From: Calliopum simillimum
Lineage: Eukaryota > Arthropoda > Insecta > Diptera > Lauxaniidae
Reading direction: 5' to 3'
Length of the DNA: 64,000 nucleotides
NCBI GenBank assembly: GCA_951812925.1
Contig: OX638369.1
Location: 186,001 to 250,000, forward strand
This document shows, piece after piece, positions 46,692 to 58,094 of the stretch (its first letter is position 1; every line of letters begins with the position of its first letter). Below the pieces are notes generated by a model. The model had not been told where the DNA came from, did not search any database, and was given only the letters and a program-made list of their open reading frames with translations. Position numbers and translations under genes: made by a program.

Positions 46692-46973
46692 TGAAATTTC
46701 AATTCTTACGAAATTTCCTGTCTCTATGACGATAATTTCAATCACTTATAGTTTTCTGAGTTCGATCACTGGATTGTGTAGCAATCAAAAACACACACTT
46801 TATTTAATTATAAAATGGTTTATTTTAATCACAAACGTTTATTATAACACGGTACAATTGTTTGTTTTACTGTTTATTTACATTCAAAATCTTATATTTC
46901 AATTAGCACTTTATTTACTTTCACTGGCACTGTGTACAACCTTTTAGCTTTGTTGCTTAAAATCAACTGTGTT

Positions 46974-47000
46974 CAGCTGTCATGAACAGCTCCTTTTATA
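46974..47000 (-). promoter_or_regulatory. Putative Fanzor core promoter: TATA box plus palindrome
   Basis: On the minus strand TATAAAAGG (47000-46992) is followed immediately by AGCTGTTCATGACAGCT (46990-46974), a 17 bp near-palindrome. An ACAGTTG initiator-like site follows near 46963. The start codon is about 270 bp downstream, which leaves room for a 5' leader. The position and orientation fit transcription of the Fanzor gene from its own promoter. Confidence 0.5.
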
Positions 47001-48221
47001 CCCATATGAATATTCTAGAATTGCATTAGCGAAACATCTGGCAACATCTCGTTGATTCCTTCGGCTAATAGTTTTTTGACAAAACTTCAAAACTTGGCAT
47101 CACTGTCAAGTACTTTCGTGAAGTTTCTTTCACGTTTTATCTTTCATTCGTAAACAAAGCAGGGAGCAAAGCAGGGAGTCAAAACAAAAACCCAATGTTT
47201 ACACAGGTTTACGGATAAAAGGTTTGTTTACCTAGGTTTACGGATAAGAAGTTATCTGAGATCCTCCGAGATCAACACCGTGGATCAAGTCTGTGCTAAG
47301 TTCACGAGATTAGATTTCGTTCAATAAAGTTGACGAAATTACGATATTAGAAGTGGTAGGAAAACTATTCTGAATTATTTTTAATTTTCTTTATAAAAAT
47401 GATAAAACCATTGTAAAACGTTGCAAAATATAAAGAAGTAAAAATATTTCAAACACTACAATAAGAAAAAAATCATAAAAAAAGTTCTCAAAAGGTTTGT
47501 ACATATTAGCCGTGTTTTTGTGGTAATTATCAATTTGCGATAACTTATGATGGTGAGTCGTACGATAGAAACTCAAAGAGATTAGAGACCAATAACCTAT
47601 TCGGTTTGGCACTATGCTCCGCCCTAGTAGAAAACGCAAATTTCACATTTTGAAACATATTTGTGTAACGTAATTTCTTTATTTCACAATTAAAGGGCCA
47701 TCAAGAGTGAGTATGAAAACCATGAACATGCTTAATTTTTTTTTCCACAATTTGTGTCCTGAGACAAAAGCACTTTGTAACGGACAGCTACTTCTGCATC
47801 CCTAGTTAATTCTTTTCCCTAACTTAACCTCGACTTTCCTAAGGAAAATACTAACCCTAACATTGGCTTATACTCTAATTACTCCGTTTTGAAGTCACAA
47901 ATTCCTGTGGAAATTTGTTTTTTTTTTTTTTTAATTTACGTGTTTTGATGTCAAATTTAAAAATATCTAAGTATGCGAGCTTAGAAACTGCTGGAAGTAC
48001 CCACAGTCGCACCATTAAAATAGATCTGCTATACTACTTAAAAGATTTCAATTAACGCCAATACGGTGTAATGATCGCATGATACAAGCATACAGTGGAA
48101 AATGAATGATTTTTCGTAACTCGTCTATTAATCTGTCCATTTCTCATTCACTGGAACTCAGTTCTTTTTACAGTTTCACACTTTCAGTGGAAAATCCACT
48201 TATATTTCAAAATTGCCAGTC
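47001..48221. other. Fanzor upstream flank and AT-rich DNA
   Basis: On the minus strand a hAT-like terminus CAGTGATGCCAAG begins at 47105, pointing toward Fanzor. No partner end was found on the other side. A direct repeat GGTTTACGGATAA occurs twice near 47208 and 47234, and AGCAGGGAG twice near 47160. About 47397-47490 resembles the repeat at 60680-60775. No other gene is recognised. Confidence 0.4.
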
Positions 48222-49130
48222 TTAAGTTTTATCAAAGCTATAACTTAGTACAGTTTTGAAATTGAGTTTTACTTTACCCTCGTGTGGAATTGGGAAATCT
48301 ATTGGAAATCCAACATTTAAATAATAGAAAATTTGCCAAATTGTGGCTGGTTCCATTGATGTAAAAGGTAGCGAGGAAAAATATTGACATGTGCCTAAAT
48401 TACGATAAATATAACTGCAGGCTTTAATTAGCAATGCATTTAACTCATCGGTTATGCGTTCACAAATAAAAGGATCATTAGAAAGATTATTGCGTCTAAA
48501 AGTACAACGAATTATGCAATAAAAATAAACAAATACCATTAGGGAATAAAGAAATTAATAATTCAAAATATTTACATAAATAGTTAATGGTAGTCTGCTA
48601 TGAGAATGACGTTTCGCTAATTGTTTATAACGTTCAGTATTACACGTTAACATGCCTTCTCCAAAATTTTAATCAATTCGGAAAAGAATGCTACGACCTT
48701 AAGCATTTGATTAGCAGAAATTAAATCAGCTTCGATTATATAATCATTAAGAAACTTTTCAATACTTAAAGCGGAGCTGAAATATTTAAAAAAAAAGATT
48801 AGGCGAAAATATTAACAAATATTTCATACATCTACTTACGTAAACAATTTTTCGAATGGCATGGCAAGCAAATAAATCGCTTTCCTTGGGGCGTATGACT
48901 ATCTTCGCCATCTGAATCGACCAGAATCCAACGTTCTTCTTTTATAGGATCCGAGATTTCATTTCCTGAGGCATTTACATCACAGCTTTCTGATTTCGCT
49001 GGACTATTTAAAGTATCCATATTCTGATCAGCTTTATCTCTCTTTTTAGCAGTATTACTATGACCTTTCTTACTATTATTTTGTTTGCTTACTCGAGTTA
49101 TTTTGGATTTTTATCATTAAATTTAGCTCA
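48222..49130 (-). pseudogene. Decaying unrecognised gene, three exons with frame breaks
   Basis: Minus-strand pieces: an exon from about 49120 to a GTTTAC/GTAAGT donor at 48837 (MDTLNSPAKSES..., acidic, with ERWILVDSDGEDSHT); an exon at 48776-48576 between ATTTCAG and TAT/GTAAAT; and a final exon at 48495-48222 (NDPFICERITDELNALLIK, then SMEPATIWQIFYYLNVGFP, ending in TAA). Coding quality is good but frames do not join. Exon 1 shifts after DSHT, exon 2 shifts at about 48650 (SALSIEKFLNDYIIEADL to TERYKQLAKRH), and the phase into exon 3 is wrong. The clean splice sites plus three breaks suggest a recent pseudogene. Sequencing indels are an alternative. The 5' end runs into an inverted duplication. 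Family not recognised. Confidence 0.55.
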
Positions 49131-49335
49131 AAATCAAAATCAGCTGATTAAAATAAAAAATTCTCCATGTACGTCAAAATTTTTTGGAGAATTTTTGACG
49201 TACATGGAGAAATTTTGACGTACATGGAGAATTTTTTATTTTAATCAGCTGATTTTGAGCTAATTTAATAATAAAAATCAAAAATAACTCGAGTAAGCAA
49301 ACAAAATAATAATAAGAAAGGTCATAGTAATGCTG
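49060..49335. repeat. Inverted duplication with about 130 bp arms
   Basis: The left arm (49060-49185) and right arm (49195-49335) are inverted copies sharing TTTGTTTGCTTACTCGAG, CAGCTGATT and CTCCATGTACGTCAAAA; a third partial copy of the last phrase lies at the centre. The left arm includes the 5' coding end of the decayed gene, so a piece of that gene was copied in reverse. It could be genuine or a palindrome-type assembly artefact. Confidence 0.75.
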
Positions 49336-50343
49336 ATGATTAAGAAAACTTAGGAGATACTTTTTATATTAAAGTAAATTTATTTTGGATACATTTTTAC
49401 CCTACATGGCATATTAAAAAATCACATTTTTATCGGATCATCCTATTTAAACAATAATGTAATCGTTAGAGTATATAGTGTGTATGACTGACATGAGTTG
49501 CATATCACCAATTTTAAATTATTCTATTATTATTTCAAAGTTTTCAACTTTGATGTGAAAGGAACATTTTATGTCAGACTATTCTTTCGAAAAGTCATTC
49601 CAGCTCTTAATTTGGTCCGACTTACTTAAAAACCTGAAGTAATTTATTATTTTTTTCAAAACCTATTTTGCCAAGCAAGCAAAGAGGTATATAGGGAGAG
49701 TTCATAAACCTCTTGATTAGCATCACTTCTTGAGTCGATGTAGTCATGTCCGTCCGTATGTTAAAATTATTTCACTGGAAAACTAAGCAAGACAATTCAG
49801 TGAAAACAAAAATATTAAGATAATTAGCAAAATCTGTTAACGGACTTAAATAAGTGAAAACATTATTTACGAAAATTCGACGAGACATATTAAAAGAAAA
49901 GAAATTTAAAATAAGTTTGTTCTTATTATTATTTTTCTTGCATTTACAAAAACAATCCTTATTTAATATTTAGCTCTAGCACAGATAAGGCATTAAATTT
50001 AAGTACATAATAATTACGTTAAAATTTTAATTGAATCAGTAAAAGGTAAAAATTATATAAATCACAATTACAAAAGAAGCGATGCAAGACTCTGAAATAA
50101 GTGGTTTTAAACATAAATTTTAAAAAGAGTTCTAAACAAAAACATAGTAAGCCCTCTTATGTTTTATTCTCCAAACGTTGTAGAGCAGGAGTTATTTCAG
50201 ATAATGCAATCAAAGTTCACACAGAACGGATGAATAGTCGGTCCAAGCTCTGCATAAAAACTGGTACACTTAATTTCACACAAAATGTTTTTTAACGTTT
50301 TTTTCTTTGTTTTACACTTCACAGGCACTTTTCGGAGTTATTT
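49336..50343. other. AT-rich stretch with TATACCC-family fragment
   Basis: About 49685-49860 is a TATACCC-family fragment (AGGTATATAGGGAGAG, GAGTCGATGTAGTCATGTCC, AAAACTAAGCAAGA). The rest has no recognised feature. Confidence 0.4.
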
Positions 50344-50720
50344 ATTCACCCCTATTCCCAATTGTCGTTTTTATTTCGTTTCTGAGGCGTTTTAGTTTTT
50401 ATCGTCGTCCCGTTTCTAAATTTGGAATCTGAAAACATATTGAATCGATGAGGAGTGTTTATAGAGGGGTTAGGAAAACGAAGCAATCACACTTATCATC
50501 ATTTTCCTGACCCCTCGATAACCCCCCCTTGGCGTTCCAATATATTTCAATATACATATAGGAACGACGAAGAGATTTTATCGAGGGGTTAGAAAACGAA
50601 GCAATCAAACATATGCTTCGTGTTCCTAATCTCTCAAAAACACTCTTCGTAGTTTCAATATATTCCCACTAAAACGCCTCAGAAACGAAATAGAAACGAC
50701 AATTGGGAATAGGGGTGAAT
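50344..50720. mobile_element. Palindromic MITE, 377 bp
   Basis: The ends ATTCACCCCTATTCCCAATT and complement are followed by inverted TTTCGTTTCTGAGGCGTTTT. The interior carries two direct copies of GAGGGGTTAG(G)AAAACGAAGC (50464 and 50583). There is no gene. Confidence 0.8.
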
Positions 50721-51007
50721 GTTACAATTCAAACTGAAAGATGAGGCCTGAAGAAATTTACCCAAAAAAATGTCAAACTTTTGATCTCCCATAAAAATTT
50801 GCTTTGGAAAACACTAGGGGTAGTATATTCCAGAAACTTAAAACGCTACCTAAGTACGTATACGTATGTGGATATAACATATGGTATTCAGATTTCATTT
50901 CTATACCAGAGTTTCCAGATTGAAATAACCAAGCCAATGATTTTACTATCGTCTTTTTCGTAAATTTTTTATATGTACATTCAAAGAACAATAATAATAC
51001 CAATAGT

Positions 51008-51310
51008 ACAATCATTTGGGAGGATAAAATGATGCTACCTGGAAAGTTTTGCGGGACTTTGGCAAATGAGTTATTTTATAGATTTCGATGTGCTCTTACA
51101 AAATTTCAACTTTGCTACCTCGAGTCGTGTTCGCTCGCGCCGCCTTATTGGGAAAAATGGCGTCCAAAATCAGTTTTTTACAAATATCTCATGGACGGTT
51201 AAATTTAGAGAAAAATATTGCGGCGCAATATTGTAGATTATAAAATTTTCTTTGACCTTTGAACTATTTTCGTACGACTTATAACTCAGGAGATATCCAA
51301 ATTCAAAATT
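51008..51310. repeat. Unsplit copy of the dispersed repeat at 23845
   Basis: Starts CAATCATTTGGGAGGATAAA and runs through GGAAAGTTTTGCGGG, CGCGCCGCCTTATTGG and GTACGACTTATAACTCAGGA without interruption. It provides the empty-site reference for the 24115-26599 insertion. Confidence 0.75.
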
Positions 51311-51324
51311 TGAAAAAAAATTGA

Positions 51325-51530
51325 TTATATCACGACAAAATTGTGGTTAAAGGGGTTTTTGAGGTCGCTGATTACGAATTCGGTATCATCTTTTTTGTAA
51401 ACAAAATGACGGATCCAAAATGGCGGGCAATTTTCTAAAAAGTTGATTATATTACGACAAAATTGTGGCTAAACGGGTTTTTGAGGTCGCTGATTACGAA
51501 TTCGGTAATAACAAAATCACTGCCGAATTG
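51325..51530. repeat. Tandem repeat, two copies of about 110 bp
   Basis: Each copy contains TTGATTATAT.ACGACAAAA, GGGTTTTTGAGGTCGCTGAT and TACGAATTCGGTA, starting near 51331 and 51442. Confidence 0.8.
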
Positions 51531-51683
51531 AAAAAACTCGCTCGTTTTTTGATTGAAAGACAAAGTAATTGCCTACTTAACATGATTTAACGCAATGCAA
51601 TTTTGCCTAAGTTTTTAAATTAGCAACAAAAATAGTAAATAGATATTTGTTACTGATAATATCTCAGATATAAGACATAATTT

Positions 51684-52115
51684 TTGTACTTGAAATATTC
51701 GCGAAGTTATGGCAATTTAAAATGTTGGTCCCTTATGGAGGCAGGCATGTCCTTGACCCAAAAACGCCCATTTTCACCAAATGACTTAATGCTATCAATA
51801 CTGACTCAGATATTAAATATTATTGTTGTATCTGAAATATTCACAAAGTTATGGCGATTTCAAGATTTTGGTTATATAGGAGGTGGGCGTGTCCTTAACC
51901 CGATCACGTTCAATTTCACAAAGTGACCTAATGCTATCTATACTAACACAGATATTTAATATTATTTTTGTACTTGAAATATTTACGAAGTTATAGTGAT
52001 TTTAAATTTTTGGTTATATTGGAGGCGGGCGTGTCCTTGACCCGAACACGCCAATTTTCAACAAATAAATAGATGCTGCTAATACTATATCATAAATAGA
52101 ATTTTATTGTTTTAC
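51684..52115. repeat. Three tandem copies of a 145 bp unit
   Basis: The units start near 51685, 51829 and 51972. Each runs TTGTA.(C/T)TGAAATATT, AAGTTATGG, GG(A/T)GG(C/T).GGC(A/G)TGTCCTT and then AATGCTATC. The copies are diverged, so this is an older array. It resembles the GGGCGTGGC interior of the Helitron-like elements. Confidence 0.75.
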
Positions 52116-53559
52116 CTCAAACACTTTGGTTGTTATTAGTTTTACGAAACTGGAGCGTTGCAAGAATACAGAAAAGTCGCTGAAGAAAAACTCACCGTAG
52201 TCCATGAAGGGGAGTGATGGGGGAATCAGATAAATGCGTAGAACCTTCAAAAAACCTGATGTTACACACTTAAACGATTAAGCCGTTGCAACTCCATGAA
52301 ACATATTAGTTATAGTCCACAGAGTGCAAAATTCGTAAATTTGCGAAATGAAATGCAAATCTTCAGCAAATAGATCAAATTATTCTCAGAATAAGTTTCA
52401 TGAGGTAAGACCACTTAGTTTAAAAGATACACTCATTTAAACTTTCACATATTTTAAGAGATTTTTGGAAAAAATTACTATTTTCTGAATTCATCAAGTT
52501 TAAGTCGCGAAAACTCAGAAATGGTATTATTTCTTGGTATTCTGGTACTTGAAATGTGTTATCTAGATATTTAACTTTAAATTTGTGCAAAAAAAATATT
52601 ACTTTTAATACACAAATTTTCGGAGTTATGACCGGCTAGCGCTCTCTTATAGACCACTGTGTAGTCTATGAGTAGGTACAGTGATGTGTTGAGCTTATAA
52701 TTACGATAGCTCATGAACGGTGAGTCACACGTTCAAAGTAAAAATATTTGTATATAGGGAATTACTTGCACTACAAGCTGCATAATACTACCAAATGACT
52801 GTACTGCAAGAAAATTTTAATTTTGACTTGAAAAATATTTAGAAAATTTAAATTCAAAATAGGTTAAAAGATTCATGTTACAAAAATTATATTACGCTGT
52901 GTAATTAAAGGTTTTATTGCATACATACTTATGTTGTTGCTTGCCTTACCAAAAAACTCATTGCAGTAAATTATGATGCGATTTTTTCATCTTTATGAAA
53001 CTATTCAATACTGATCTAAATGTTTTTATCCAAGAGCAATCACTAACAAAGTAATTTGGTATATAAAAAAACGGAATAAATAAAACAACAACAGGGAAAG
53101 CAAAATGAGAAAAATAATACGAAGCTAAGTGAAAATAAAGTTATTGCAATTCAAATAGTTCAATCGCATTTCAGTATTAGACCCTTTGTGAACAGAGATG
53201 TGAAAAAGTCGAAATACATTTATTTGAAATGCAAATGCAAAATGCAAATAATAGGATATCATTAGCCGTGCTCACAATCCGGAGCATTTAGACTTGCAAA
53301 GTAGCAATAATTTCCAATGAATTGTGAGCAGTAAAAGTACAATATGAATATTGCAAGCTACGAATTAATTTATTTCTCTGAGAAAATCGTATGAGCAAAG
53401 AGAACTACACCTTTTCAAGCTCAAAATGAGAAAGTGTAAAATCATAATGAGAATGTGTAAAATTATAATGAGAATGTGTAAAATTATAATGAGAATATTT
53501 ATTTATATAAATTGATATTGAGAATTGTTAATTAATATTCAGAAAGTAAAAATTAAAAA
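52116..53559. other. AT-rich stretch with repeat fragment
   Basis: About 52675-52800 matches the repeat at 26650-26760 (ACAGTGATGTGTTGAGCTTA). Near 53425-53495 a GAATGTGTAAAAT(T)ATAAT unit of about 20 bp is repeated three times. No gene is supported. Confidence 0.45.
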
Positions 53560-54540
53560 AAAAAAATTAGATTTTCAGTGATAAAACTCAAAAACAATTT
53601 TTTATTGCAATGCAACGTAAACTTAACATCAATTCGTAAAAAAAAAAATGTTCAACTCTTCTGTAATGCAGTGACCTTTTTTTTGTTACGTGTATGGCAA
53701 ACGGCTGAATTTAGAAGTAGTCGGTTCTTTGAACATGTTTAAAATGTGAAAGAAATTTTAATTTCGTTAAATCTGGTAAAAAACTTGAAAGTCTTAATCT
53801 TTGCCTTTAAAACCTAATTTAAATTATGTTGATATTTTTTTTTTCCTCAAAGATATGTTAATCTAAAAAGACACAAAAGTGCAAAAAACCCGTTTAGCCA
53901 ATGGGGGTTATCGTGAATCAAGATTCCCGGGGAATTTTCTCGGACTGCCGTGCATTCTCTATTACAATTAAAGAAAATTCCCCGGGAATCTTGATTCACG
54001 ATAACCCCCAATATTTCGGTCGACGATATCTCTTCGAAGCATGAAGATATAAACATAATTTAAATTAGGTTTTTTAAAAAAAAGATTGGGGCTTTAAAGT
54101 GTCTTAACCAGATTTAACAAATAAATTATATTTTTCTTGGTTTTTACGTTAGAATATCTCAAAAACTATACACGATAGAGCAATTCTGAGGTCGGATTCG
54201 CGTTAAACATTACAAAACACATCGAATGTGATTATTTTGATTTTTGCTTATTGCAGTTAAAAAAACATTTTTTTTTTTTGGTTTTTACGTTAGAATATCT
54301 CAAAAACTATACACGATAGAGCAATTCTGAATATGATTATTTTGATTTTTGTTTATTGTAGTTAAAAATTTATTTTTTTTTTATATGGGAAAATGGCCCA
54401 ATTTGAAAAGGGATTACCTCAAAATTTAGTCGAGAAGTCACAAGCGAAAATTTTTTTATACATCATTTGAATGATAAGTAAACAGAATCTGGAAAAAAAT
54501 TTGATGTGCTACGACGTGCGATTTAAAACGCCGTGGTATA
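53560..54540. repeat. Half of the foldback family at 1081-3851
   Basis: Runs in the same order as about 1985-2760 (AGATTTTCAGTGATAAAA, GGTTCTTTGAACATGTTT, TTCGTTAAATCTGGTAA, ATGTGCTACGACGT). It lacks the opposite arm and carries a 107 bp MITE at 53903-54009. A segment around 54150-54330 (TTACGTTAGAATATCTC...GAGCAATTCTGA) is duplicated. Confidence 0.7.
53903..54009. mobile_element. 107 bp MITE with 38 bp perfect inverted repeats and AAT duplication
   Basis: The ends begin GGGGGTTATCGTGAATCAAG and stay perfectly complementary for 38 bp, around a 31 bp loop. AAT is present on both sides (53900-53902 and 54010-54012). The related sequence at about 2283-2300 reads straight through with one AAT. 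This proves insertion and a 3 bp duplication. Confidence 0.92.
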
Positions 54541-55837
54541 TCGAGAAAAATTAAAAGCAGGTACTAGTACTTTCAAATATCATATCAAAATGCAAGGCCA
54601 AAAAGTATCCTGTCTTTTTGTATAACTTTAAAAAAGTATAAAACCTGTGTTTTTTGCATTTTTCGGGTAATATATCTCTAAATCCTGATATGTTAGCGCA
54701 ATTCTGGTAACGTATTCGGATTCAGCATAAAAAATAAAAATCTACTATTTTTGTTTTTGTGTGTGGGTTTATATTTTTTTAGGTTTTTTCGTTTAATATG
54801 GAAATTTCTTTATAGTTTTCATAATAGGATTTTTCAAAAACGGCCAGAGGGATTATTTTAATTTTTTTCGCAGTATTCAGAATACCCCGAAGGATAACTA
54901 TCTGCAAGAGTTTCAACTGAGCATGCATGTTTGGATCGAACGCGATATTTCACCGCCGTGATTTTATGTTATGAAATTTTTATTTCATAACATTTTGTAA
55001 CTTCACTAGATACATATTATGTTCTAATCATGAAATATTGCATGAATTATTGCTCGTCGAGTCGGGCTGTTACATTTTCAAGAAGGAATTTCAGATATAT
55101 ATTTTGTACGTACGTAATGATGTACAAGAATTTCATTTAGCGGTATCCGCTTTGCTTAAATTAGACCGAGATGTGTGTTTTTAAATAAAATAAATTTTCT
55201 TCATTAAAACAATAAAAACTCGTTCACAGATTTAAATTGTTTATGGTAAATTTGGCTTCAGTTTATATTGAAAGTTTTTTCTTCATTTTAGAAATTCTCA
55301 CTTCAATTTGACCATTTTTCTGTGTGCACCGGTTTAATGCCAGACGCCATAAGTACATTGCTACTGATTTGCTTCAGAGGTTGCAAAGGTTTATGTCATA
55401 TAATTTTTTTCATCGAAATGTCACCAATTTACATAGCTTTCTAAAACATATTTCGATTTAAAATTGTATATTGAAAAAAAAAAACTTAAAGTGATAACAC
55501 TTGCAATAATTCCTTTAGCTTTTAATATATATTTTCTACTGAGACTACATGAGGTGGATCTTATGTCTAGCTATGTGTATTGATGCTCATCATAATGACT
55601 TAATTATGAACAATTGTGGCAGCACTGCCTAAGCTCCAAATCAAACACTGCTGATTGTTGTTGGTTGATCAGTTACCCTTTGTCTTGCTTTTGAGGAATA
55701 CAAAATACAGAAGACCTAACCGAAGAAAGTCGTGATAAACCCAATTGATGGAACAGAAAGAAAGTCAAGAAAAATTACTGTGGAGAAAGAAGAAATTGGC
55801 AGTTCAAGTAAAAAAAAAAACGTTGTTCAATCTACTA
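54541..55837. other. AT-rich stretch, nothing recognised
   Basis: No coding or repeat structure that I can support. The stretch 55560-55790 is slightly less AT-rich but has no recognisable frame. Confidence 0.35.
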
Positions 55838-56449
55838 TCTACTAATATATAAAAATGAGGTTTTCTTTATTTGTATGTTTGTTATTTATGGACTCGGAAA
55901 CTAACAGAACGATTTGAATGAAATTTTCCTATTATAAAAAGCTAGGTTATAGGCTGAAAAAGTGGGCGGTGTCACACCCCCTAACAATTAATTCTTAATA
56001 GCTCTGAACTACTTGACGCAGATAATTGAAATTTGGTCCATGTATAGAGTGAAATAGGACAAAGTGTTTTTACTGAAAAAGTGGGCGGTGCCACGCTCCT
56101 TTAAAAATTAATTTGTAATAGCTCTGAAACTACTTGTCGCAGATTATTAAAATTTGGAACATCTGTAAAGTGCATTAGGATAAATAATTTTCAGTGAAAA
56201 AATGGGCGGTGCCACGCCGCCAAAGAAATTAATTCATCATATCTCTAAAAATATTTAACAGAAATGGATGAGATTTGGTGCCACGGCCTTAAAAAATGTC
56301 GTCATATTTTTGAAAGTATTTAGCGCATAAAGATGAGATTTGGGACATGTATAAATTGCATCGGAACAATTTACATCCCATAAAAAAATTGGTGATGCCC
56401 CGCCCCCAGTACAAGACAAGGTGTAGCAACGCACACCGAGAAATGCTAG
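55838..56449 (+). mobile_element. Non-autonomous Helitron, complete ends
   Basis: Starts with TC after A (TCTACTAATATATAAAAATG) and ends with CTAG before T. A GGTGT/ACACC hairpin lies about 11 nt before the end. The interior has three units containing AGTGGGCGGTG(C/T)CAC and TAGCTCTGAA. It is 612 bp with no gene. Confidence 0.8.
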
Positions 56450-56938
56450 TTGATGAATAAAAAACGAATCAGAAATGTTGAAGTGTACGTATAATATTAA
56501 AGCTGTGAAAAACGGATACCGCTGTCAGTTGCTAACTTAAAAAGTGTGATTGCAAGCCAATTTTGAGACTTGTAGCAACCAGTCTGGCTCATTTGAAGTT
56601 GAAATCTATAAATACTGGTTTAGTTTTTTTTGAAAAAAAATTTATTTCACCAAGTAACATTTTTTTATAAAAAGAACACTTAAAAATTAATGAGATCAGT
56701 TACTTAGATATATCAATTTACAAACTTTGGTGTAAGCTATAAATTTTTGAAAAAACACCCTTTTCATGAAAATTACTAAAACGCCAAATTCAGCACCCTG
56801 TATTTTAACAACAAATGGTACTAGGACCAAATCCTCCCGGATTATTGTTCTTGCACACCGGATCTACCATATTGCCGAATTTGAGCGAAATCGGAGACAA
56901 AAAAATTTTCAGCTGGTACGCTTGGCGTGTTTTGTTTC

Positions 56939-57177
56939 ATATCGTCGGGTTAAAACTACAACTAGACATTTTGAGTAAAGTATACAAAAACATGAAGAAA
57001 AAACGGATCTATGCCCCAGTCTAGTCGGTTTCTTGATATGTATTCCTCATCTAATTTTACATAAAGAATAAAAAGTAGAAAACTGCAAAATCCAATACAA
57101 AAAACGAAATTCAAAAAACTTTTTTCTCAAAACATGAAAAATGTAGATGTCTAGTTGTAGTTTTAACCCGACGATAT
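56939..57177. mobile_element. Short MITE of the ATATCGTCGGG family
   Basis: The ends ATATCGTCGGGTTAAAACTA and complement are identical for about 30 bp to those of the 2 kb foldback at 31128-33118. The interior (CTAGTCGGTTTCTTGA, AAACTGCAAAATCC) matches that element's left arm. It is therefore the compact form of the family. A Helitron-like repeat begins directly at its right edge. Confidence 0.8.
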
Positions 57178-57765
57178 ATAAAAATGTTCGTATGGACGCG
57201 GAAACTACATACACGTCCGATTTACATAATTTTTTTTTAAATTGTTTGTTATGGTCTGTAGAAGATTCGAAAGGGGGTGAGATACCACTGAGGGGGACGG
57301 GGGTTGCACCCCCATACGAAAAATATTCAAAAAAATGCTATATCTCTGAAGTTATACAAGCTATGTTTATGAAAGTTGATGAACTTATGCGTAATGTATC
57401 TGCCATCAACCATGCAAAATTTGAGGGGAATTGGGCGAGGGAAAGTTGCACCCCCATATGAAAAAACACACAATATAATATATCAGTGTTCCTATATCAG
57501 CCATCATTATGAAACTTGGTACATGGATGTTTATTGCATCTGCTATTCAGCATGCAAAGCTTAAGAGGGATTGAACGAAAGGGATTTGCACCCCCCGTAC
57601 AGTAAAAATACTCAAAATGCTATATTTCTACGCCTATCATTATAAAAGTTGGTACATAAATATGTATTTTATTTACCTTGAAAAACCTAAGGAGATGGAT
57701 GGGACTTGGTACATATGTGAAGGGCATCGCGAACGGGCGAACAAAGTCGCTACCGGGCCAGCTAG
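57178..57765 (+). mobile_element. Helitron-like element, CTAG end
   Basis: Begins at ATATAAAAATGTTCGTATGG next to the previous MITE and ends CCGGGCCAGCTAG at 57765. The four internal units end in TTGCACCCCC(A/C)TA. A second copy of the same family starts at the next base. Confidence 0.6.
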
Positions 57766-58060
57766 TATATATATAAAAATTAAATGGTGTTTGTATGTAG
57801 CTTATGAACGCGGAAACTACACGACTGACTTACATAATTTTTCTTTTTAATTGTTTGTTATGGTCTGTAGAAGGTTCTTAAGCGGGTGAGATACTGCTAA
57901 GGGTGATGGGGGTTGCACCCCACATACAAAAATAAAAATTCAAAAAATGCTATATCTCTGCTTTTATGCAAGCTATGATTAGGAAAGTTGGTGAACTTAT
58001 GCATTATGTACCTGCTATCCACCATGCAAAATTTTAGGGGGATTGAAAGAGAATGGAATC
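57766..58060 (+). mobile_element. Second, truncated Helitron-like element in tandem
   Basis: TATATATATAAAAATTAAAT starts directly after the CTAG of its neighbour. It then follows the neighbour's opening (GCGGAAACTACA, GACTTACATAATTTT, GTTATGGTCTGTAGAAG, GGGGGTTGCACCCC). It breaks off near 58060 without a CTAG end, where the mariner relic begins. Confidence 0.6.
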
Positions 58061-58094
58061 ATAAGTACAATATTTACATTAATAATTACAAACT

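Noticed and set aside
46534..46745. Upstream in-frame extension of Fanzor to 46745
   Set aside because: The first codon there is GTG, which is not a normal start in animal nuclear genes; ATG at 46691 is preferred.
44740..46800. CTACAC(A/G)AT-type inverted match on either side of Fanzor as terminal repeats
   Set aside because: Only about 8 of 10 bases match, with no flanking duplication; this is expected by chance in this length of DNA.
46606..46947. 113-codon plus-strand frame opposite the Fanzor 5' end
   Set aside because: Antisense shadow of exon 1 and the upstream leader; hydrophobic only because it complements Lys/Asn-rich codons.
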